Assembly: GCA_964020975.1 (NCBI GenBank)
Contig: OZ026620.1
Coordinates: 75,079,600 to 75,143,599 of the forward strand
Length of the DNA stretch: 64,000 bases
Source: Hermodice carunculata
Taxonomy: Eukaryota > Annelida > Polychaeta > Eunicida > Amphinomidae
Reading direction: 5' to 3'
Made by a program: the position numbers and the translations under genes. Below, piece after piece: positions 49,657 to 61,600 of the stretch. The notes beneath the pieces were generated by a model. It saw only the letters and a program-made list of their open reading frames with translations, did not search any database and was not told the origin of the DNA. Position 1 is the stretch's first letter. Each line of letters opens with the position of its first letter.

Positions 49657-52600
49657 ATAAAAAACAAAACAAAACAAAAACACCCCCCCCCCAAAACAAA
49701 CAAACAAACAATGTCAGTGCCTCTTGTTGAACAACTTAAAGTCAATGAGTCCCCAGAAGTGGCCCTATGCAGTTTTGAAGCAATTGGCATGGTGGTTTCA
49801 GAAAAGATTTTACTGTAAAATGAACACCCACCACCCAAATGGTAAAGAATCTAATGTTATGTTATTTTGGTGTGACCATTTGAATAGCATTGGTAGAGAC
49901 CCACCTAAGGTCGATTCCCACCAAGTTTGAAGTGAATCTGTTCTGTCATTTGGAGAAGTAAAAAATGTGACTTCTTGACAGACAGATGGAAGGACGGGAA
50001 GAGGGACAGAGGGATGGACGGACAGATGACGATAGATGGATGACCATGAGATAAGCTCAGCTGCCTGACAAGTCAGCTGAGCTCCAAAATTTAAAAAAAC
50101 TGCAGGAAAGTGGAACCAATACTGAGCTGGTGCTTCTATTGTGAACTGTGGTTTATTATCATAATTAATAAACAGAAAAATCATCTGGTTTCACTTGTTT
50201 CATGTTGTTCAAATATTAAAACCATGATAAAAATGTGACCACACAATTAAAGGCAATTACAGGGTAAATTAGGAACAACAAAGCTGTAAATAGTGAATAC
50301 TTGACAACATACACAGCGAAAATCTCGTGAAAAATTTTACAAGAAATTGTTATTATTGGAACATGAAACCTGTTCAAACTGTGACTCTACATGGTGCTGA
50401 CTGTGCACTTCTCCCCTGTGGCTTCTGGCGTTAGATCAGAGTGAGTGAAATCAGAACACGATGGAGTTGGGGCCAGGGGTTAGCGGTTTTGTAAGCTTGC
50501 AGTAGATGTTCTCTCCTATAACAGTAACAGGGCACAAAGTAAACTGATCTTTACACTACAGCAAATAGGCACGATATATATCTACATGTACACAGAAGGG
50601 TTAAGAAGATGCACACATGGGGGTGGGGGGTTAAGAGAGGTTATCCGGCTGCCAGTTGCCCTGAAAGCTTCGTCAGTGGTGGATCCAGCTCAAAAATTTC
50701 CAAGTAATGCTGGGTGCTTCAGTTGCAGACATTAATCAAATCTCTTGAACATTTGTATATTTTGGGGCTAAGATTTCATGTATGTGCATGTGCACGCACC
50801 TTTTTTCTGAACCAATTGGGTGATATCTTAATGTGTCTACCTATTATCATATGTGACTTGCCCAAAACTAATGCTGCCACAAGAGTATCATGTCATGAGT
50901 ACCGTGGGAGTACTGACGGCAGAAGAAACAAGCTTTCAGAAGACCTGGTAGCCGGAGTGCATGCCTAGTACTGGGACAGTGGAACATACCTTAAGCCACC
51001 GCAGGACGCTTTGCAAGAAGTCCATATCAGCAGATGCCAGCACAAGATGTAGACAGACTGGAAACCCAGGGACACACACAAGCGCGGCACCCAGGTTGAT
51101 TGCAGCGCCACCAGCCAGCAGGATGGGGGAACGTCACCAACACAACCCAAGCACGGCCAGTTGAGGTCAAAGACCCGAGGGAGCGACACCACATGCAAAG
51201 GTTGGGAGCACGAAGAAACTGACCAAGTTTCATAGATGGCGCCACTGCTGATCATGCACCAGGCAAGTGGCAGTGTTCAATGCAACAGACAGGGGGCGTG
51301 ACTGGTCATTTTGTATGAAACACTTAGGATATCACAGGGCAAACAAATGGCCATCAGTGGACATAAACACAAACATTATACACGTTTTTACAACTATCCA
51401 GCCACCTGCAAGAATGATTGCACTAAGGAACAACTGCTGGTCTAACACACTGCTACAAATATGGAGTAGAATGTACTGTTCAAATAATGTTTGACTTGAG
51501 GCACCGCTGAACTACAAAACTGAATACACATAAATCCACTGCAAGGTTACCCATACCGCATATTATGCATGGATAGGAGATAGAATTGGTTCTGTGTTCT
51601 TTCTTTCTGTGTCTTCCATAACCGGCTGTTCAAAAATAATCGTACTAGGGAGCAGATTGGCAAATCAAGCTTTCATTGCCTAAAAAGTCTACTATTTTGT
51701 TGTGTGTGCATATCATAGTTTTCGTTGTCTCCCATAGGAAGGTCGTGGCCTCCTGACCTTTTCAGATTTATCTGCTTGCTGGATCTCTGAGGTCACACGT
51801 GGTAGATCCTTGGAATGTGGCGCTGAGGTGCGTCCTGGTCGCACATCATATTCGTCATCAGATGGTGGCACCTCCTGGAGGAAGTTGGAAGGAACTAACC
51901 CACGCTGACCCTTGATCTCACCCAAGTAGAAACAGTCTTCATCCATTTCGCCATAAACAATGATGACTTGTCCCACCTTAAATGATAGCTCCAACTGCAC
52001 AAAAAAGAAAAAAAATAGTCATAACAACATACATACAGGTTGCACACTTAAGTCTTCCATCGTCAGTTGACTGCCTTCCACCTTCCCTACCCAGTGTGTC
52101 ACTTTGGAATGGCAATATCAAAATTAAGTTTTTAATGCAATACATGTACAAGTGACGCATAAATTCTGGCTGTATTGCAGCATACCCACATGAACATTAC
52201 CTAAACCCAATTTAGTGTGATACTTTATATTTTTACACTCAAATTTAATCCTTTCAATAAACTCTTCTAATTTTCTACATAAAAAATAATAATGATAAGT
52301 CTTTTTAGGTCCCACCCATGTCAACTTATGGCATTGTATTACCTCTTTTTTGGTTCCAAGACAAAAATATTTGACTTTTGTGAAAGTTTATCTAAATTTA
52401 AGGTTATTTACTCCTAACTTATAGGTGTAGCCTGCCACAGCTAGGGATCTAAAAAAAAAATTAAATTTTTAAAATTTTTATTGTTACCAAAATATGTTTA
52501 TTTCTTTGCGAATCTTATTTTACTTCACTGGAGGAGCCAAGTGCAGTCTGAGCATGTATTGTCTAGTTGAGCAATTCCCAAACAGACAGATCCCCCTTGC

Positions 52601-55600
52601 ACATCTACTGCAGCTAGTTACTACTGCCACAGTGAAAAATGTTGATCAGGGTTCATCTGGATAAATGCTATCTAGTCACCACAGGAGGAACCCCCTCAGA
52701 AACATCACAGAGGTCAGATTTGTAGTTTTTCAGTCCACTGGTAAGTTAATTTCTATGGCTAAGCCAGGTCTACTCTGGCAAGGTTTTCTAAGAAGTACAT
52801 GTAGTAGCAACAATACAAATTTTAAAATGTCTGCCCTCATAACTTTTCTGCAAAATCGAAATGTACCTGGAATTTCACAAATCAATTTGTATACCCTAAC
52901 ATGCTATCTCTTGTCATTGTTTACAAACGGGTTGGTCTTCTGGCTTCACGAACAACTGTTGCTAAGTACAGTGAAAACCTGTTATAAAGACACCATTTTT
53001 CCCCTTAGAAATGTGTCGGCTATCTGAGTGTCGATATAATGAGGTTTCACAGTACTACTTTCTGAAATCTAAAACATGTCAAAGCCTCTGCCCATATTCA
53101 TTCAATCCAATAATGACATGACTGCTGTAACTTGGAACCATGCTGTTCCTGCAGGCTGGTCTGAAGAACTGAACAGCTTAAAAACTATTTTCAATTGTTC
53201 ATCCAACTCAATTTTAATTGGAAATCAATTATTATTTGAATCACTATGCTATTCTGGAAAAAAGACAAGGTTTGCTGCAAACTAATTCATGATCATACAT
53301 TTAAAAAAAAAATTTTTTTACCTCACAGTCCACATTAGGGGAGAGTTCCTGTGGGTCATAGTCATAGAGTGCCACCATCTTGCGTACAACGGCACCTGGT
53401 GGTGGCGAAGGAAGGCAACCTGGGCTATGGGGCTGACTCTGAGGCGTGCGTCCTGGCAAAGAACAAGAAACATTCATGTACGTGGACCATCATGGTCCGG
53501 TACGCCAGCATGACGAACACCACATACATGTATCTACATACATTATTGCTTACGTTGTGATGCCTCAGCTACCCACATCTTTAACAGCATCACTTGTCTG
53601 GCAAAAATCCTCAGACTTCACATTAGGCATGTTAACTTGATACTTGCAGGAAAGTCCATTGCACTGGAAATCTAAATGCCAATTCTTTATATGCACATTC
53701 AAGGCATTGCAGAGGATAAGAGATACGCACAAGTATTCCCCTGACCATTGCAAGTCACCCCTTATCTTAATTTTATTTGAACTGAGTCCAGAATGTTTAG
53801 GGGTTTAGGTGCAGTCTTGATCTTTTGAAATTGCTAAACATAGAAACTGAAGCAAAAAAGATCAGCTGGTGATGACACTTTTATATTATGAATGCCAAAT
53901 GCAGTTTGTTGCAGTAGGACCTGTTCGTCATTAATTTGACATACAGCAGGTTTTGATTTCCAAAATTATTAAGCCTCATGTTGCCACTTACTGGTCCCAG
54001 GTCCTCGATGGCGGACTCCGTTCTGTCTTGGTTGGTCCATCTTTGGACTCCGTATGGACTCCAGTGTGCTGCTCTCACTCAGGAGCTGTTTGGCAATGTC
54101 TGGATCGTCCACCTGTACCTCTGACACCATATTACACGGCACAAAGCCTCGCTGACCATTGGCCTCGCCCAGATAAAACCCGTCTGGGTCTTTGTCTCCA
54201 TATATCTGCCACAGACAAAAGCAAAAAATTTTTTTTACGCAGCTCACCAATGTCTTATTTTGTTTTCCACACTCTTCTGTCCTGCCCCGGGACTTTGGAA
54301 GCAGTAAATTTTCTTTGATTGGTTTATTCTGGCAAAAAATAAAAGCAACATTGCTCTTGATAACAATTGTGGACAGCCACACGGATGGATTGATGGACAG
54401 AGGGGCAGCTTGACAGATAACATTATGACGATGATAATGTCCATTGGCCAAATAGGACAAATGGGTACAATATATCTAATGCTGGAAGGACAGGGGTTTC
54501 AGATGGAGGAAGTCGATTATTAAGATACACAGTACCACGTGTATCTTAATAAGAATGGGGATTTGGTCGAGTGGATATGTGCGTTTCCCATTTCAGCTAG
54601 GCGACTGGTGCCTAAGGTTGCAGGTTCAAGTCCCGCTCGTTCCTAACATAAAATATAATACCATGGCTGCCTTTCTAGTAAAACCACAAACAACTGAGGG
54701 TCTTTTCAAACAACATCTCATCAAACTTCCTCCTCCTTTATCACTTGCCAAAAACTCAATCTACTGCTTTATATTTTCAGCACCAAGGGAATGAATTTTT
54801 GTAAAAGAAAATCAAATTTACATAGGCCAATACATGTAAATGATATTTATGCTGTACATTTTAAAATTCAGGCTTAGCAACTTATTGTACATCGCCACAC
54901 TTTTCAGCAAAAGTCTCCACTTCATGTGGAAGTTCTTGCCTTTGTTCCACTGATGATTGCTCTCTTGAGGGGATTAAAAAAATCACAGTGTTGATCTATT
55001 ATTGAGGACTAACACCTGAAACAAAGCAGGTTGTTGTGTTAATATCAATTGAAAATTGCTGAACAAAGCAAGGGGATGACCCAACTTCACGCTCGTAAAC
55101 TTGGTTCAACTGGATTTGCCTTTCTTATGAGGCTCATCAGGAACTCAGATTTTCAGGGGATGCAGTTGTTAAGATTAATTGCAGCCCTGCTCAGCCCTCC
55201 TATGTTGCCAGGCAACAGAGCTAGGCCTCTTACATGTTGAGGGCATACCAGTAGGGCATGATACACAAGCATTTAGAAATTACAAAATTTATGCGACACA
55301 AACATAAATATCTAAATACAATAATATGCATTTTGCAATTTTTTGGAAATATGTGAACAGCTCTTAAGCTCAATCCCTTTTCATATTGTTGCTTTTGCAA
55401 GAGAAACCCATTTGGCCATGCTTAATACATGGATCTGCCCTCCTTCCAGTCACTTCTTTGTTGCAGGGCAGGGGTGCAGAGCAGGGCAGCAGTTGAATAT
55501 GTATGTCCTCTACTGATGGAGAAACACCTTCCATGCTAGAGACATCACTGTCTGTCATTCAATTTTTTCTTCTCTCATGGCCATCTGCTGATTTGTGTTT

Positions 55601-58600
55601 TATCACACACATGGACATGTTTGGTTTTCTGTCATTTAACCCTCTCATGGCCATCTCATTATTCCAGGCAGCCTAGCCTTGTACGGAAGACTGCCATATT
55701 TGACAGGAAGTATAACACCAAATTTTTGTATTGCTTTTAAAAAGTATGAAACCTCCATTGCTGATTAACATAGACACTGTGGAAAAATGGCTTCTCAAGG
55801 TAGTAATGCTGAGAAGCAATTAAACTTACCTTTATAAGTTGGCCCTCCTTAAACGGTAATTCCTCCTCAGCTGCGTCCTGATTGGGCGACATCACCATGG
55901 GGTCGTAGTCAAAGAGTGCAATAAACACTCGCACCTGAGAGATGTCATACTCCATCTCAACCTCATCCACAAGGGAATCCCCCCCATCATCCTCATAGTC
56001 TATTAGGTCTGAATCGGGTATATCATCACGGATTTTACGTGGAGTGATCATATCATTGTCCTCCAGCTCATAACTATCACTTGCATCATAACGTGGGCTC
56101 CGCGTTCGATCCTCATATGGGTTTCTCCTGTCTGTGTCTGGATGCACATGTCGTACTCCGCCATGTATTGGTCCCCTCTCCTTGTCTGGGGTGAGAACAT
56201 CGCGCTCACGTTTCCCGCTGCGTGGCCTTTCATGCCTGTTCTCCTGCTTACCACTCGTAGGACGCGATGAGGGTTTAGAGTCTGATTTTGCACCTGGGGT
56301 GACAGGCTGTTCATGTTTGCCCCCACCTCCCTGTCTGTGGTGTGTGCGATGAGCTTCTGGTTCCTGATGGGTGTGGTCCCGGTACGCATCTCTCCTGTCC
56401 ATGTCTGCAGCATACTTAGCACCATTCCGTGTTTGATTATGGGCATGATTGGTCATGGGATGAGTCCGTGTCTTGGCCTGAACTGACGGATCCACCTCGT
56501 AAAACTGTCCATCTGGAGTCACAGGTGAAGGCTTACTCGACATACCACTAGTGGTGCTGTACGCATCCATGTCGTCGTCGGAGTAATTCTCTGGCCCTGA
56601 AGCAGACATGCTTCCACTGCTGTCCTTTGTAATCTCTGAAAGGAGCATCAGAATGCCACGTTACCATCTAGCACTTCATAGTCTACTCCACTCATCAATA
56701 ACACACGGAACACATAACCACACCAACAAGGAGCGTTTATTACAGATATATGCTACTTGCACAGAACACAAATCAATGGAACAAATGGTCTGCCGCATTT
56801 AAGAAACTCAACGGAAGGATGTGTATGATATTGACGCTCTCCACATTTATTACCCTCTTGCGTGAGCTTGTATATTTTGCAATGCCAAACATGGGAAATG
56901 CCTGTACTAAACGTATGTTATATTGGTCTCAGCTGGGCTGGTAACAATAAACACTACTGCAGGTTCCTACGGCTTGTATGTGCACATATTGATCCCCTCG
57001 GCTTGGGGAATTTGGCACGTTTTCACTTGCATTAAAACATATCTTATAGAATGGGAATTCATTTCTTTGTATGTACAAGAGTCCAAGGCATACATTAGTT
57101 GTCGCATGTCACTCCATTACACGGTTTCCTCATTCTTCCATTAATTTTATAAAATAAATTATGTTTCACAAATATTCTCCTTTCAGTTTCACTCAGATAC
57201 CTGTATTTACCGTCAGTACCAATTCCGCAGGTGTAAACTTTCATATATAGATATCTGCCCTATCAAAAGTGAGTATTTTCTCACCTATGTGCGGAACATT
57301 CATGTGACTGGGAGGTTTCGGGCTCCCTGGCTTCATGGCTGGAACATGGGTAGGTGATTTCTTGGTCCCCGTCACTGCATTTGGGTTGTGCATATCTAAC
57401 GAGTGAATCGGCCTGAATCCTATCTCTGACGGCTTGGGGGCTGTCGATTTGGGGCTCCCTTTCTCTGTCATGCGTGGCATGCTCGGCGGTTCCTCTTTGG
57501 GAGGAGTTGTCGGAAGTGGAATCTGCCTGGGGGAACCTTCCCTGGGAGAGTCATGGGGTGGTGAATTTAGCACAGATCCCTTTGGGGAGGTTGTTTCAGG
57601 GGAAGCGCTGGTCCTCCCTGTCGGATGAAATGCAGGTCCATAGCCATTGACATGCTCCATACTTCGGACTGGTGTGCCTTGGTTTGCCCTCACTGTAACT
57701 GGAGAACCTCTCGGAGAAACTTTTGTCGGAGTGGTGCCCGTTGAATAAGGACTTTGTGAGTATGGGCGTTGTTGCATCCCCTCTGAGGGCGACATCCCCC
57801 TTGGACTCATTGGCGAAATCAAACCAGAGCCCAGTGGACTTCTACTGTTTGTAGGCTGGAACGAAAAAGCCTTTGTCAAAAAATGTATTCATACTGTTGT
57901 AAAATTAAATCATAACATCACATTTAATGTCACAAAATGCTGAAATTCAAGATGTATATGTATGATGAAGTACCTTATGTAATTATACAATTGAGTGCAT
58001 TCATTATGTGCCCCTGTAGTTTTATATGGATGTGTGTTTGAACTGTAAATATACAAACAAGGACAGACTACTTCTAGCAGATGTCTGTATCTTTGAACTT
58101 GAGCATGCAAAAGCCCAGTGTGTGCTCTGGCAGGTGAGACTGCATTGTGCTGCCCCCTAGTGTACATTTACATTTTACTTTAATTTCTAGTCAATAATGG
58201 ATGAGTGAAGTTCTACTGCAGGTGCACTAGGTGGCAGCACATGCAAGAACACACCAACTGCCTGCAAGGAGATTTCACGACATACAGTACAAGTACAAAT
58301 TTCCAATTTGGCTATGGATTTTGTTGGTCTAGATTGCTCCCTGGACAAGTTACGGAAAACAAACTTGAACTGTATAAAGGCCGAGCATTGCCCATCAGCA
58401 TGCATGGTCACCTTTCTGCCCCTTTGCAGTTCAAGCAACATGTATACAAAAGTTACTTGACAAATCTGGAATTATGAAGATTTTCTGTCTCATGTGTACA
58501 AGTGTACATGCGCCATGACAAAACACGAGCACTCTGTATCACCTTAAAATGTATGTGGTTAACTCAATACTGAGTCTTTGGCAATGACACAGGGTTGTGT

Positions 58601-61600
58601 TATTTAATTACCATGAAGCTGCAATCATGTATATGTACATACAGGATGCAATGATAGCCAAGATACATATCAATATCTGGTGCTTTGTATAATTTGTTGG
58701 ATATAATGTAGAATACATGTCCAGCAGGCCAGGCAATATCTATAATATTACAAGGCTAATGGAACAGCCAAACAGGACCAGTAGCATGCAGATTTAACAT
58801 TGCTACATTTAAGTCTATCAACAAAGGAACATCATATTTGCTTAATTTCAAAACACATCAGCTCGGGATGTTTAATCTAAAACTACAAATATTGTGGCGC
58901 CAGTTAGTAGAATCACTTGTCTGCAGATTAATGGCACCGAAGCAAGTCTTGCAGTGGTTCCCTGCTGATGACCCAATTTTATATAAAGGCTAATAAAGCC
59001 TAAAATTTTCTTTTTAAATTTCAAATTTTATGAATACGATTTGTTCATTTTAAAGATAAATTGCTATAACGCCACATTTTTTCATTGAGTTTTACAGAAT
59101 AGGACTTTGCTCTTTGAATATCAGATTTGATAGTGTTCAAATGGTACTTGGACTCACAGATTTGGCACAGATGCCAACTGTCCCTCATCATCAAAGAAAA
59201 TCTCTGAAAATTTGAACAATCTACAGTGTATGTACCTCATCAAAATTGAGCATTTGCTGCTTTGTTCTCTGTTAATTATTCTGTGTGCCTGAAATGACAC
59301 TCTGAGTGTTGGCATGCCTGATTTGAGTTTGTTAAGCTTCTCTTTATATTAGATAGCGAACCGAAGCAGTGGCACAAAACTGTATCAACAACATGGAAAT
59401 GTGAAAATTTTTACAAAACAAAACAGTCTCTTTTTACCAACAAAAAACAAATACAATTTACCGTCCAATCTACTGTACATATCATGGTGGGAATAAGCAT
59501 AACTGACACAAATAACAAACGAAACCTCTTTCCTACAGACAGGTCATTTATAAATGTATATCAAAAATTGTGGCACACATGTAGGTCAAGGTAAAAAAAC
59601 ATGCCCATTTTAAGTACGAATACCACGAAAGAGTCCGAGTGTGCACAAATGAAATCAATGTGTCACTGTATGAAAAGGTTTGCTGATCATAAAAAATATA
59701 GGTGTACAAAAGAAAGAAAGCAAGCAAGGGAGTGTTGGTTTCTGACAAGATAATGTCTGTGTAACTTGGAATACTGTCCACTGTGTGATAACGGCTCTGT
59801 AAGCACCAACTTGGCGAGCAATCTGAAGTTGAAATAGTCTGGAAGACTCTCTGTAACAGGATTACTTCCATCACCAGGGTTTGAGTAGCTTTTTTTTTTT
59901 TTTTTTTTTTTTTTAATGAGATTATTCACTCATAAAACTGAAATTATGTGAATGTATTATTATTTACTCATACATGTATGTGTAAATCTCACTTTAACTT
60001 TAAAACATCAATCACCATCATAATATCTAAATTCTTAAGACTATAGCTGGTGCCTGACAGGTGTGAAGCTGATCTGAAAACCCAAGCTTTCAACAGAGTT
60101 CTGGATCACAGTTCGACAGGCCATGCTCTTGCTGCGAGCTTCAGAAACATGTGTAATGGGAGCTCATAATACCTTACATGTATACAGGGTGGTGTCATAA
60201 CACCCTGGTAATATAATGTGTGTCATGTCGGAAGTCCTGGCTAACTGCCACAGATTGGCTGTAGGCCTGACATTCTGAGATATCACATGCACAAGTTGGG
60301 GGGGGGGGGGGGGGGGGAGGGGGGCAGGGGCAGGAGGGGAGCATTCCCTCCTCCACTGAAAGTCTAGGAGTACATTTCATCCTTGGAGCAGAGGATGGTC
60401 CAGGTGAGCTTCGCGGGGGCTTAATTTATTATTTGTATGCACTGTATTAGCATCATAATCTAAATTATATCATTCCAAAATGATAAAATCAGATGCCCTG
60501 ACATGTACTAATATGATCCGTAAAGTTGCAACCAATGGAAGCATCCTGAAAAAAATCTGTGGTCACCCTCAGATATATGCAGTGACAGTAACAGGCATTG
60601 ACCAGAGGTACAATATACAAGTACTAGGGGGCTCTGATTGACATGAAGGAGGAAGGGAGGCCACCCCCTATGACCTCAACTCCTACTAAAACACCATATT
60701 TGCACATTCAAGACAAAATTCATGATATTCCAATACAACTATTTTCAGTGCACATTTTGAAATGAGTCTACAGCTTTCTTCGGTGTGCTTTGGATGCGAT
60801 ACACTCAGAGCGCGCCAAGGAAAGCTGTTGCCTAGGACTATTACAATGTATGTTCTGTAGCTATAGACAAGCTGGTACTTAAATGAAAGGTCATTTTACA
60901 AGCAACATGGGTGTAGCACCCTTATCATAATTCCAAGCAGTTCCTTATAAGTAGTTAGACTTTAGTCACGGTTAGCACTGACAGAGGCAAACACAAAAGA
61001 GGAATTCATCTATAAGGATCGAGGAAAAGTCACACCCTGATTAGTTTGACAGAAAGTACAGGAATCTGACTGTATGTTGTACATGTATGTAGAGATGCTG
61101 GGAAACAGGGAAGCCCAATCCCTATTTAGTTCTGATTTTGATACCAAGATGGCAGCACGAGCTGGCTGCTTTCCCATGCAAGATATTGCATGTTGTTCAT
61201 ACCACAGATAAAACAAAATATATGACAAATGAGACCCTGATAGGTGACATATGGTGCCATTTGTGATACATGATACACTGATATATGATACACAATACCC
61301 AGGTGACACGATACACTGATATGTGAAACGTGGTACCATTAGTGATACATGATACACTGATATGTGATACATGTTACACTGATATGATACATGATACACT
61401 GATTTGTGATACATGATACACTGATATGTGATACATGATACACTGATATGTGATACATGATACACTGATACGTGATACATGATACACTGATGATACATGA
61501 TACACTGATTTGTGATACATGATACACTGATATGTGATACATGATACACTGATACGTGATACATGATACACTGATATGTGACACATGATACACTGATATG

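Larger units (their letters stand above)
46002..51757 (-). other. putative last RIMBP intron, repeat-filled
   Basis: If the far exon is used, this 5.7-kb stretch is the last intron. From left to right it contains miniature elements at 46101, 46742 and 46978, a GGGCCC-ended subrepeat element (about 47349-48095), a TA tract (48355-48397) and a hairpin-ended subrepeat element (about 48445-50090). Positions 50091-51712 are otherwise unassigned and would be 3' UTR in the read-through form; they include a relatively GC-rich patch at 50960-51260 with no recognisable product. Confidence 0.5.
54206..55829 (-). other. RIMBP intron within SH3-II
   Basis: The intron splits SH3-II. It carries a tRNA-derived SINE (54561-54659) preceded by a 14-bp perfect inverted repeat. 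A short phrase, tctcatggccatct, occurs twice about 70 bp apart (near 55571 and 55642). Nothing coding was found in it. Confidence 0.6.

Noticed and set aside
50965-51255. Possible extra RIMBP exon in a GC-rich patch
   Set aside because: Its peptides do not resemble the family and no splice-site pair with matching phase was found.
53289-53640. Plus-strand open frames of 64-74 codons
   Set aside because: They overlap the minus-strand RIMBP exon that starts SH3-III, and reflect its coding composition.
56048-56446. 132-codon minus-strand frame
   Set aside because: An alternative frame within RIMBP exon c; the family protein is read in the overlapping frame.
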